From Brachypodium distachyon (taxonomy: Eukaryota; Streptophyta; Magnoliopsida; Poales; Poaceae), in NCBI RefSeq assembly GCF_000005505.3, contig NC_016132.3:49862914-49926913 (forward strand): DNA of 64,000 nucleotides, written 5' to 3'. Below are positions 35,456 through 46,991 of this stretch, piece by piece. The position numbers and the translations under genes are program-made. How positions within the stretch are numbered: the stretch's first letter is position 1; each line of letters opens with the position of its first letter. A model generated the notes under the pieces. It had not been told where the DNA came from, made no database searches, and saw only the letters and a list, made by a program, of their open reading frames with translations.

Positions 35456-35713
35456 TTAATGGTGTTGAGGGTCTGATCCTCCTGGGCTCAGGCGCTTGGA
35501 CTCGTACGCCGTCGAACCAACGGCGTTGCCTCGCCCCTGCTGCCCCTCACCGGGCACCTTCATGTCGGCCTCCGCCGCACCACCATGGCTGGCATCCGGT
35601 AGCCCCTGCGCAGCTCCGGGCCGTTCTCTCAAAACCCGAGCCGATTCCGAGTGCACGGCGACAGAGAGCAGCAACACGAGGCACACAAAGAGCCCCAGGC
35701 GGGTGCGTGCCAT
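35456..35713 (-). CDS. CLE-family signalling peptide precursor (85 aa)
   Basis: Seen: MARTRLGLFVCLVLLLSVAV is a signal peptide with likely cleavage near HSES. A hydrophilic middle follows, then the C-terminal motif SKRLSPGGSDPQHH, ending at the TAA. Known: the core RLSPGG-DPQHH matches the CLE1-7 type of peptide; here motif position 7 is Ser instead of Pro. Ser at this position also occurs in grass CLV3-like peptides, so it need not be a defect, but it removes a site for proline hydroxylation. A longer in-frame start at 35779 is possible. The TATA-like TTATATAC at about 35820-35827 lies 107 bases above the ATG at 35713, which makes the shorter start more likely. No intron is seen. Confidence 0.92.
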   Translation of the reverse strand: MARTRLGLFVCLVLLLSVAVHSESARVLRERPGAAQGLPDASHGGAAEADMKVPGEGQQGRGNAVGSTAYESKRLSPGGSDPQHH

Positions 35714-35819
35714 CAAATTGTTTTGGGTTCTGAAGCTAACCGAAGATGAGATATGTTGTGTGGTGAGCTGCGGCGACAATGTATCGGGTTTATGGAGCTA
35801 CCAGGCCTGCATCGGCGTC

Positions 35820-35827
35820 TTATATAC
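35820..35827 (-). promoter_or_regulatory. TATA-like box of the second CLE gene
   Basis: GTATATAAG on the minus strand, about 107 bases above the ATG at 35713. Confidence 0.6.
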
Positions 35828-38446
35828 ACGTAGAGAGTTATGCAATCCACGTAAGTATGCTCCTATAGCTATTCTGAATTGCGCCAATGCGAGTTGTCTA
35901 CCCTGCACATATCGGTTAAGACGACAGTTGCATCGAGGGCTTGCTTTCGAGAGGAACAAAAAGGCAAAAGTTTACAAAAAAAAATTGCCTCCTTTGAGCG
36001 CCAAGCCAATAATCAGGGCCTCTGCATTCTTGAAAAATAATCAGGGCTTCTTTGAGTGCATGTATCCATTTAAATTTCTATTGTTTCATTCGCGCTCACA
36101 CCAGACAAAAAAGATTACACCCCCATCTTCTCGGTCAATCAGGGGCGGCGGATGTGTATTCTCGACGTACTCGGCGCTGCAGAACAAGATGCGGCCAGCA
36201 TGGCCGCGTGTGCTTCCACTGCGTACCAGATACCACCCGCCTAAAGAGGTCGATCTTTGTCCTTCAGTTCGCCTTTTCCAGCTATAGGCCAGATTCATAC
36301 GATGGAACTGAGCAAGCTACTCAACTTGAGCAGACCTAGCAGACCTATCATCAATCTTCATCTGGGCGTTAGTAATCTCACTGATACGTGCCTTGAACCT
36401 TTTGGTTTTGATCCGAAGAATGGAAGAAAAGGATAGTCCAGCATTGGACAAGACGAGTAGGCTAAGCGTCGGCTGCCATTACGAAGCAAAGGGATATGAT
36501 AGTCGGGTTGAGCCAATAGGACCGGCAGATATGTGAGAGGTCAGGTCACGCAGCATTGCTGGCTCAAGCAAACCCCACATGGGCAAAAGGTTTCATGGGA
36601 TCGCTAGCTTTAGCTGATAATTTTGTGGGCATTACACTTATTTAACATGTTTCCCGATATAAGTGTGTCAGCTGCCCAGCTGTAAATAGGAACATCTTCC
36701 GATTCCTACATAGTCAGAAACCATCTTTCTCGTTTCCGTTTTTTTTTTCGAGCTGCATCTTTCTCGTTTCCGTTGATTGTGATGAACTCTCTAGTTAATC
36801 AATAAAGCCCCACGTTCTAAAAAAAACTATCTTTCTCGTAATGGGTTACTCCACGCCGCCAACTTAGGTCCTACCTTATTAGCTGACCAACTGGATCAAA
36901 ACGATCTAAAGTACGAACGCTTTTTGCGCTATGACCACGCATGTTGTGATGGTGAATCCATCTCATCCAAGATTGATAGGGCCCCCCGGAAAAGCTGATC
37001 TGTGGTTAACCGAAACAACGAAACACTACTACTATCACTGACAAAGACCCACTAAGTTTTACGGAGTAGTACGTTGGTAATGACCCAAGCCCCTGCCTAG
37101 TAGTGCGACCAAGTGTGCTGCAACTAGATAACCAACATATTTGTGTACTAAAAGGTAGGAATGCCGAAAATTACCAGCTACCACACTACATACCAAAAAG
37201 GAAGATGCGCCAAAATTTACCAGCTTCTAACCAACAAATCAAGGATTAAGATGGAATTGGATGCCTAGTCACCCACCATAATAATTCGATGCTTATTATT
37301 CACTATAACTTGTGAACAACTTTTTTTCAGTTGTATTTGGTCTGAACTAAGCTTCGTATATATGACCTCTTGGATTGTCGTCCGTTTGAGTGCTAGTTGA
37401 ATCAATCTAACTACTAATACCAGCATACCCCTCGGATCTATCAGGTGAATACTGAGTAGGAAGGTAGGGACACGACACTTCACGACTGCTAGACTAGGTA
37501 AGCAAAATCCCTCTACAGACAAATCGTGTGACTAAGTTTGCTATTCAGAGTGTTTGAACTTAGAACTTCACCTCAGCATTACGTATATACTGGATCACAT
37601 ATATGTTCTCTCGTTGAATTTACATAGCCCGTGTTCCTCCTAGACAAATCATCTTCTCTCCACAGCACTCCTGCATCAATGCTGCCAGAACACGAAAGCA
37701 CTGGGTTAGTAAAAACTGAGGAAGGTGATGTTGGAAAAAAAACTCCATATTGTTAGAATATGGAAGAATCAAAATGCTTTACTTGAAACAGAACTGAACT
37801 TCCTGTAAACAAAAGGTAAAATTTCGAGGTAGTGAACTTCCTGTAAACAAAAATTAAAAATTTCGAGGTAGTGCATGCATAATCTTTTTTATCGGAAGCG
37901 ATCTGTCCTTAAAGCTGCAATGGGAAGCATTTGATCAACACACGCGATGTACAAAACAATAGACAACCTACTTGCCTTTCTTAGGAATAAATTGCACTAG
38001 AAAAACTTCTAGCGGTAACTTCATTTCTTACTTCTTAGCAGTAGGAGAGACCCAGTAAAGAAAGCATTGAAGATTGAAATAATGATAAAATGCAGTTGAT
38101 GTAGCTGACAGAAACCACAGGGTTGCCCAGTCGATCGAGTAGCTATTTCCGTTCTAAACAAGAAGGTAAAGTCATCTGGCAAGGTTGTGCGCAATGCAGA
38201 GCACATTTAAATGCTGTCCGATATGATGCTAAAATAAGAGAATAAAAATATATCCTTATAACATATGCTTTGACAAACTTCTATGTAGCTAAAAACTCCA
38301 TAGGTCTAACTTTTGTTTGCACAATCATGACAAAAAAATGGCTTCTAGGATCTTTGAGCAGCCCGATCAAATATCAAAAGTAGACCAAGAACATTTCTGC
38401 TGCTGTCTTCTTGAAGGAGATACTGCTCTTTTTAACAAAAAGGTGA
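35828..38446. other. spacer upstream of the second CLE gene
   Basis: No gene seen. 36700-36830 includes TTTCTCGTTTCCG repeated and an AATCAATAAAGCCCCACG string followed by A-rich sequence, similar to the 3' ends of grass retroposons (inference). 37795-37880 has a 40-bp tandem duplication (GAACTTCCTGTAAACAAAA). Confidence 0.45.
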
Positions 38447-38611
38447 TTTTTTTTTTACTTAAACGGTAAGAGCTGCACGATTGCAGTCCGACAATATATA
38501 GATATATAATTTTTACAAAGTGAGACACCAAAGTGCGATCTTCGAGGATCGAACTCTGGTGGGCTGCTAGCACACCTGGCTAGCTGACCACCCAAGCTAT
38601 GCTTGGTTCTC
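38447..38611 (-). mobile_element. tRNA-derived SINE, about 165 bp
   Basis: On the minus strand it starts GAGAACCAAGCATAGCTTGG. It has an A-box-like TAGCTTGGGTGG and a B box (GAGTTCGATCC) about 45 bases on, and ends in an A run (T10 at 38447-38456 on the plus strand). This arrangement is that of Pol III SINEs of grasses. The family name is not assigned. Confidence 0.75.
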
Positions 38612-40073
38612 AAAAAACAAAACAAAAAAAAGAAATATTAGTTACATGGTAGTTTTCCAGGATTAAAAGAAACAATTAACAAAGGTTTTAAGTAATTATG
38701 GCCACACTCTTTTTCATCATATTCTTGCACCTATCCTGTCCTCTGATTTTTCAATGACAAAGATTTTCGTGAATGAGAAATGAGACTGCAATAGGGCCAA
38801 CCTGAAGCTAGGTGGCAGCGTGGCAGTAGGTGGCAGCGTGGCAGTAGGTGGCAGATGATACAGATTGACTAGAAACTAAGAGACCAAACATTCATATAAG
38901 TGATTAGAAATGGGCATTGCAGGTGGCAAAACCGCAAAACAAAACAACAACAACAACATTAGGGTGCTAATCTGTATGGTTGACGAGTCTTATTTACTAA
39001 GCCGCGATCGAAACAAAAATGAGTGCACTATAAAGTTATAGGATGTTGTATGACCTAAATAGATCCATAAAGACAAAAAAAGAATACTTTCTTCAGGAAC
39101 GGGTGATGTGTTTCATGCTGCCGTGACCGCCTTTTTTTTTCTATGTTCAGTTTATGGGTAAATAATTTCATAATACCGAATCATGAAAGTTAAAGAATAT
39201 TAAATTAGCATAGCACAAGCAAATTAGATAAGCTGTGCATTCGCGTGACTAGTTCTCACTTCCAAGTATAGTGTTTAGCGGTTTTAAAGGTCCTTCAAAA
39301 AAGGTGACAGCCACTAGGATCAGCTCTGGCACGTGGGACGTATTATGGTGCATGTGGTTGCAGTATATTGAGACTCTGTAACTTTGTTAAGGCCACAGAT
39401 CTCCAGCAAACCACCACATAAGAATAGTCCAGTACCAGCGTCAAACTAATACAGCACCAACGAGTGGAAATGAACATCTCCAGTCCAGCTGCAAAGCTAA
39501 TTACCAGCCAGTGACTATCTGGACATAAGTTCAATGGTGCTATAGACCAAGACAAGATGCAGCATAAAGCTGGCAAGTCCAAGATGGTGCGTCACTTTCC
39601 ATCGTATCATCTTTTCTATCTATCTGTCATTATCCAGTACCGTCTGTTGATTATCTCTGTACAATTATAGAACTTTCTGGCATCTACTTTCCTTAAATGT
39701 CTTGCTGGTTAAGTAATTCAAGTCATAACAAATCATGGGTTTCCACTAACAGAAACACAACTAACTTGGCAATATCACTTCCTCATTTATCTCCTTTGTA
39801 CGGTAAGCGGTAGGGGGCAATCCTACTGCGCATATGTTAAAAAATAGAACACAGGAGACCATAGGAACAGAAATCCTAACAGTACAATAGGGAAGAATAA
39901 CTATAAGAAAATAATAGAGAAAGCTAAACTGAAGAGGACTCAGACCAGGAGCTAAGCAAAGAGCACAAAGAGCCACACTTTCGCTGGAAACAGAAAATGA
40001 TAGATGATTCCCCCTTTATCTTCACGAAGAACAGAAACTATGCTAAAACAGAAATTGAAAAAGAGATGGAGTG
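38612..40073. other. spacer downstream of the At4g18490-like gene
   Basis: No gene seen. 38815-38860 is a 20-bp tandem repeat (GTGGCAGCGTGGCAGTAG), 2-3 copies. The sequence just below 40074 should be the 3'UTR of the neighbouring gene. Confidence 0.5.
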
Positions 40074-43000
40074 TTAACCTACAGTATCAACGGCATTAAT
40101 TTCCTCAAATAAGTGCGTCTTGGATCTCAGGCTGTTGGCGTATTTCTGCAGAGCAGAAATGTTCTTCTGGTGAAGGAATCACAAGTTTAACATACATGCA
40201 TATGATGATATGAATATATGTCAGTAACATGTGGATTGGTTAGCAGTACGAATAGGATATTTTCTCCTCGAACATTGGGTGGTTTAGCATCAGCATCATG
40301 TTGTTGTTAACAATAGCCCGAACTGCTAGTTCTTTAGCTTCTGTGTGTTTCCTTTTCAGCAAAATGCACATCTGCACGATAAATAAATTGATATGTAAAT
40401 TTTTCACATGTCATTGCAAATGGCAACTGCAAGTTTAGATCCACCTACATGTCAACACGTGTAAACAAGTATCACTGTAAAGCGTTCAGGTAGAGTAAGA
40501 AACTAGCAGCTGATTCGAAGATAAAATTAACTGCTCTAATCAGGTCATATGTTATTCATTTATCTCCATGAAGCAGCAACATTACTGCTGCTGGATAGGA
40601 AGATGTAGGCTGCACCTTCTACAAGTTGTAAATCTAAAAAGACTATCCTCTGTATTTGTTATATGATCATATCTAAATTCTAAAAATCATATTCACCATG
40701 AAGCCACAAATTTTGCTGGCCTTTTACAAGTTGTAACAGAAAATTGCACATTAGAATACTAGTGCAGCAAGCCAAAATTTGATAGATTTGAGGAAACTCC
40801 TGAAATTTTCCAAACTCCAACTCTAAAGTTCCGAAGATATACCGGTTTAAAAGGTAGGTAAGCCTCAGTCAAACTCAAAAAGAATATGTTGACAAGAATA
40901 AGAAGTAATAGGTCCAAAAGACAGGGGTTAATTTAACTGACATAGCTGCCAACTTCTATTTCGATAGAACACTGAAAAACTGAGAATAATTAAATACAAA
41001 CTAGTGGCCTCTGAAGTTAGGAAGTCCAATCAGAGAAACCCCACAGCTAGTTTGCATTCTAGTAACAAATTTTCAAACAAGAGTAAGAATGCATTGGCAG
41101 ATTCACTCACATCTTCAAGCTCCTTTCTACAAGCCTCAGCTTTGTCTACATTTCCAGCATCTTCTAACAGTGCAGGCAATTCTAGGTCTGAAATGCCCCC
41201 GATTTCACATGGTATTGTCGAAGAAACCACATTATCCATACAAGCTTTCGGGGTTCCACTTAGAATCTAAGCAGTGAAATCAAGAAAGTAAAGATACATT
41301 AATAGCCAAATACTACTTCAATTCCAAATGCACATCGTATTTTTCTCAGTCTCAAGACTTGCTTATATCTGCCACTTTTGTCATGTAGAATCACTAATCC
41401 ACAGTTACTACTGATATGAGCTGGAAGCTCCAAGCCTCTTGCTCAACCAAAAAAAAGATGAGACTTTTTGACATATTGGCATATAAATATAATATGATGG
41501 AAGATTTTCATGACTATCTATTGATATCGTTTTTCCAAAGATCTCGAAACGTAATATGAATTAGTGATCACTTTTTAGAATGTTTAACCGTATAGCACGA
41601 CTACAAGGAATCTCGTAAAATCAGAACACTTACTGTTTTATTCCCCAGCTTTGGAACAGTTTGTGGTGATTTGCTACACGACAAAATGGCAAGCTTGTTA
41701 GTTCAAATAAAAAGAATTGTAGTCTTAAGATACATTGAATATTAGAGTTGTCCAACCAACAACCTCACAGCTGGAGATCTCATGATGTTTTTCAGCACCG
41801 CGGGAGATTTTGGATCTGGAAATGATTCCTGAGAAGGAAAGTTGACAGCATGAACAAAAGTACACAAATTAAAGCAGACAATAAAAATTTACTGTAGAGC
41901 ACAGATAACGAAACTACTTATGTTACATACTTTGCATTTCAGGTGTTTATAAGTCCAACGGATTGATAGTCTACAACTCTACACAAAACTTAGTATAGTT
42001 GAAATCCCAAAAAATTGCAGTGTAACCTTGAAGATCGACCATGAGAAACTAGTACTCTCATACTCTGTCACTAGAAATAACTGCAAATTCAAAGTATAGT
42101 CCAATTTAAATTTTACATATATAGGCTGGAGAACTGGATGCTCTTAAACTTTGGGTGCTATGTGATCATGCATAGTTCAAGAGACAGGGCATTAGGCATT
42201 CTCTGAAGCTGCATGGCAGGTCTCATAGCTGTGGTACAGGGTCTAACTAGTAGAAATTTGAGTTCGGTGTGTGAAATGAATAGATAGACGATTTTAACCA
42301 GATACATTATTTAACACTTGTAACTCCATTATGAATTATACAGTATATGTATATAACTCTTCCACACACTACAGACACAAACACAGAACATAATTAACCA
42401 GCACGGAAATAAACAATGCAAAGTTTGCATTTAGAGAATGTGCCATTTGCAATGATAAGAATCACAACCCTCAGAAGAAGGCAATTGGGAGAAAACAAGG
42501 AGGGAAACAAGTTTCAGCATAAAAGAAAATATGTTTGAAGATATAAAACTGAGCAGAAGGAAAATACAACCTCAGGTATATTTTGCCTAATGCAAGGGCT
42601 AAGCAATGCAGGTTTTGCTTCAACAAAGGAGTTCGAGATCTTGGGTGTTATTACAGGGGAGCCCTTCCTCACTTCTACCGAATCTTTCTCCAGAAGCAAG
42701 CCAGGCTTTGGGCTTCTTGTGCCTACTTTTGAAACTCTACAGTCAGGCAGGTAATTTCAGTCCCCTTCCATATAATGTTTCAAAAAAAAAGATATGGAGT
42801 AGAGATATTATACCTTGATCCTGTCAGTTGAAAAGCTGCTGGTCTTTTATCATCTTTGGAAGGAGTGCCATGTAGACTTGTTAGATTGTTATATCCAGAG
42901 CTATGAGCTATACTGCTTGGAGCATTCAGTATGGATGAGTTGCCTGCTCTAAGTGGCTCAAGTCTGAAAAGGATGTATATGTATTTATTAGCATGGACAA

Positions 43001-46000
43001 TATCTTAAAAGAAGATTTGTGTCTCTTAATAACACCAATAGAAGTGGATGAATGATAAAATTACATACTTACGATGATTAATTGTTACAAAGAACTTGAA
43101 ATACAAATTGAGAACTAAAAAGATAGTACTTTAATCTAGAGGCATGATACATTCTTCGGGATGGCGCAGAAGCAGTACAGCATGGCACTGAGGCACCATC
43201 CTGCTCAGGCTAAGCTAGATGTTGCAAGAATTCAAGGGAAGCCGCTGGAGGAAGAGGAAGATACTCAAGATGAGGCGTGAGACAAGTTACATGAGGCAGT
43301 TTTCAGCAAGATGACGCAGAGTGATCATTGACAATTGGTGGGCTACGGAAGCCTGATCAGACTGTTTCACGACAAACTGAATCTTTTTGGCAAACTTCAA
43401 GTCATCTGTATATATTCGCTTTATCTGTTTCGTCAAAATTTAGCAAACTTTAGTTTCATGTGTGTCCTTGTTACTTTGTTAGCCTCATGGCGGCAAGTGT
43501 GTTTTGAACTATGTGGGGAGGGGGGGGTGCTTGGCAATGGAATCCGATCGAAAGATCGTTTGGAGAAAAAAAAATCTAGACGCATGATGAGCCACGAGTA
43601 TGCCAACTTCAAGAACTGCTATGTAGGGTTGCAAGGAAGTACATTTCTAGTTATAATTGGACAATGTCCATACTCTACAAGGATCAATGTTTCAGTCACC
43701 ATGGAAAGTGACTTACTAATACTACATTTCAACCTCATAAACTATTCTGTGATACAAATGCCGTACAATAACATATGGGACTTATTAGCCAGCAATTCCG
43801 TGGAAAGTTGAGAATGATACATTAGTGCAACAAAAACTAGAAAAATGAATATGATGTGCTTGCATTCTACTCAATGCATCCATTCCACCTCTGCTAGCGC
43901 ACTTATAAAGATACATAAAAAATATTCCATGTAGTTACAGTTTACCTGTATAGGGGCATTCATATATCCATAAACCATAGTTTCACATAATCTGAATAAA
44001 GTTTGTCAAAAAGACATGGTTTTCTGCCAGTTCAGTGTCAAGTCAGTTTTTACGAAGTGGGACTTCAAAAATTCTTAGGGAACTTGTCACCCATGTTAAC
44101 ACCATAATATGGTAAAAGTACAGCACTATTGTGCATATCCAAGTAAACATCTGCACATTAATATTTTAACCCAACACATCGTTTTACGGCTTGAAGGGTG
44201 GTGACTTCTTACCCGTGTTTGGCATTCAAGGAGGTGGCTGAGAACCCCTGTAATACAGGTTTGCAGTATGTTCTTGCCGAAGTGATTTGAGGTTTTTCAG
44301 GTTTTGCATGCTTGTGTTCCCTGCATTTTAAAAATACTCATTATAAATACAGTATTAAAATTTTATAAGTACATGCTAGCGTGCCAATCTATCTACTACC
44401 TTTTCAGGTCTGTAGGATGTGTATTTGTCTTTTTGATCACGTTATCAGCACCACTTAATTGATTTAAGGTAGTTACTGAAGTTAGTTTGGGAGGCCTGCT
44501 TGCTTTTGTATTCTCAGCCTTGGAAAGAAGAGAAAAATTTCCTGTATCATTCACCAATGGAGGTTTGAAGTTTCTGATTTCCCTGCATAAAATGTATCAG
44601 AATTTACTCACATGGTAAGAAATCAGAACACAAAACTACAACTTAGATCACAAACAAGTAAAGAATTCCATTGTCACAAATATAGTACTCCTTCTGATCC
44701 TAAATTCTTGACTCAAATTTGCCCAAATATGGATGTATCTATTCTTAAAAAAACGTCTAGATACATGTAATATTTCGACAACAATTTAGGATCAGAGGGA
44801 GTATACTATATTCAGTGTCACTACAGTAAATCAAAATATGATACTCGGCAGAACCATGTGCAATGATGGATGTGAAAGGCACCTAATCAGTTAATCCTAC
44901 ATTACTGATATTCTAGTTTAAGGTAGACTGTCTCTTGCCAAACAAATAGTCAGTCAACACTAGGTGGAAGGTCAAAAGCAAACCTCTGCATTGATGAAGA
45001 GAGATTCTTTGGATCTGAAGTCCCTTCCTCAACATTCTTTGTCCCACATAATGTCTGCTTTACAGGCTTCAATGAAGTGTCTCTAAAACATTGGCTACCA
45101 TGACTTCCTTCATTAAGAGATGTACTATCCTCCATAACCTCATTCTGGTTATTTTGAGAATTTGATTGACCTATTGTTCTTCTTGAGATGTAGAGATTCC
45201 CAGTGCTGGTGTTTCTGGATTGTGAACTAACTGATTGCTCACTATTATTATTCTCCCTTGATATACTAACTTTACTAAGGTCTACCACAGGAGTTTCCTT
45301 ACTGTTCTCGGGAACAGCTATCGCTTTGGGATGTATTGGGTCTTCACCAGAAACAGCACTGCAGGGAATACTCCAAGAAGAATTGTTAACAGTCATTTTT
45401 GTTGGGTTTGTCTCATTGGAGTGCTCTCCAAGCATATCATTCGACACAGTGTCTACTTTAAGTTGCTCCATTCTCGCAGGATCAATGCTAAAGAGAATAA
45501 GTGCATTCTGTTAGATACCTCAGCAGTATTAATATTTAAACTGAACTCAGACAACTGGAGTTCTTAACTTTCTCCTACCTTGTCAAATGAGTAGGCTTCA
45601 AAGTGCAAGCACCCTGTGTCTGTGTTTGTTCCTTACTCGTACTATCTTCGGCAACATCAGTGCCTTTGTCTGAAATACCTCTTTGTGGATCCTTATTACC
45701 CTCTGAAGAGATAAGGCCAGTTTTTTCTGTATTACACATACCATTTTCCTCAAAGGCCAACTTTGTGTCAAGATTGAACTTGCCCAGCCTTTAAGGAAAC
45801 AGAACAAACAAAATGAAACAATTAACTGCATGAAGTTTATAAGAGGTACATTTACAGCTTTCACTAGCCAATGTAACTTACTCATTAAAATCAAAAGAAA
45901 AGGAGAAGTTGTCTCTTTCAGTTTCTTTTTTCCCTTCAGAAAGATCCTTGCCATTTGAACTGTTGTGCTTCACTTTTTTCTTGAGGGGACTAGAGAAATC

Positions 46001-46979
46001 TAGATCAGGCATGCCCATTTTAAATGATGATAATTTGTCAAAAGCTCCATCAAGTCCAAAATCATCACTGGTCCAAGAAAGGGGCAGTCAGCACCATAGT
46101 GAATGGTAGATAACTATCAATTGATTGATCAGACATTAAGGAAATTTGCAATCTTAATACTCACAGGTTGTCGAAGCTAAACTTGTTGCTATTCTTCAGA
46201 ACTGATTCGACATCGAAGTCTATTGTGTCTTTTCCTGATTTTGGTAACTTCCAAGATGAAAGAAAATCGTTGCCAAAGTCTTCGTCTGCCAACAAATAAC
46301 ATGAATACATAGGTTAAATTGTTAAAAAATTAAATAAGTTTTTTAAGTCTACTGTGCAGATTTACAGGCACAGTTCATGTACCGTAGATTTCATTTCCTG
46401 CAGGTAAGCAGGAGGCAAATACAACAGACATGACTCATACACAGTACTCCCACTGATCCTAAATTCTTGACTCAAATTTGCCCAAATATGAATGTATCTA
46501 TTCTTAAAAAGCGTCTAGATGCATGTAATACTCCCTCCATTTCACAAAGAATGGCGCCCACGCTTTTCGAGGTCGAACTTTGACCAATGATTAGACCAAT
46601 TGTATGTAGATTATATGTTACAAATTTTATATCATTGGAAAGGTTTTTGAAATACGAATCCAATGATATAATTTTTGTAACACATAAGCCTCAAATCATT
46701 AGTCTAATTGTCGGTCAAAGCAAAATCTTGAAATGCGTGCGTGCCATTCTTTGTGAAATGGAGGGAGTATTTCGACAACAATTTAGGATCGGAGGGAGTA
46801 TTAATTAGAAATCTTTGTTTTAACAGTATCATATCATTTTGACTATGTGCAGCATAAACAAAAGAACAAGGTGCCCAGCTGACCAAGTATCAATAAATAA
46901 TAGCAAGATACATACCAAGGGATGATTTTATATTTTTAGCATTCGCATTAGAGGCAGCTCTTTTTCGTGATTCATCCAT
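40074..46979 (-). CDS. plant-specific protein of the At4g18490 family, 716 aa, 14 coding exons
   Basis: Coding exons in order: 46979-46916, 46285-46165, 46067-45882, 45788-45579, 45487-44984, 44582-44400, 44320-44213, 42963-42814, 42736-42571, 41828-41764, 41673-41634, 41266-41111, 40371-40261, 40160-40074. They sum to 2,151 bases and stay in frame across every junction. The N-terminus has the acidic blocks [15 protein letters not shown] and [19 protein letters not shown], then [12 protein letters not shown], as in Arabidopsis At4g18490. The middle is long, Ser/Asn-rich and probably disordered. The C-terminus is a helical, Lys/Glu-rich block ([53 protein letters not shown]). No function is known for the family that I can state. 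All introns have GT-AG ends except the last, which has AT-AC ends. Confidence 0.93.
40161..40260 (-). other. U12-type AT-AC intron (last intron of the At4g18490-like gene)
   Basis: On the minus strand the intron begins ATATCCTATT (U12 consensus ATATCCTT) and ends GAAGAAC. TTCCTTCAC at 40178-40170 fits the U12 branch consensus TTCCTTRAC at 8 of 9 positions, with the branch A 10 bases from the end. Joining GAGGAGAAA to ATTTCTGCTCTG gives [15 protein letters not shown], the expected family sequence. No GT-AG pair nearby keeps the frame. Confidence 0.88.
43149..43572 (+). pseudogene. 5'-truncated processed retrocopy in intron 8 of the At4g18490-like gene
   Basis: A 424-bp insert runs from coding-like sequence ([17 protein letters not shown], then [20 protein letters not shown], ending with a stop near 43279) through an apparent 3'UTR to an A run (43566-43572). 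It is bracketed by a 16-bp duplication with one mismatch (AATCTAGAGGCATGAT at 43133-43148, AATCTAGACGCATGAT at 43573-43588). This is the signature of LINE-mediated retroposition of a cellular mRNA. The parent gene is not identified. Confidence 0.8.
44688..44801. mobile_element. Stowaway MITE, 114 bp, intronic
   Basis: Ends CTCCTTCTGATCCTAAATTC and its inverted match, with TA on both sides. It lies in the intron between the exons at 44984 and 44582. Confidence 0.92.
46447..46798. mobile_element. Stowaway MITE (outer), interrupted
   Basis: Ends CTCCCACTGATCCTAAATTC and inverted GATCCTAAATTGTTGTCG, TA on both sides. It is split by the MITE at 46531-46767. It is the same family as 44688-44801 and lies in the second intron of the At4g18490-like gene. 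Confidence 0.92.
46531..46767. mobile_element. Stowaway-like MITE (inner, nested), 237 bp
   Basis: Ends CTCCCTCCATTTCACAAAGA and its complement, with TA at 46529-46530 and 46768-46769. Long inverted internal arms. It has inserted into the MITE at 46447-46798. Confidence 0.93.
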
Positions 46980-46991
46980 TGTAAACTTGGA

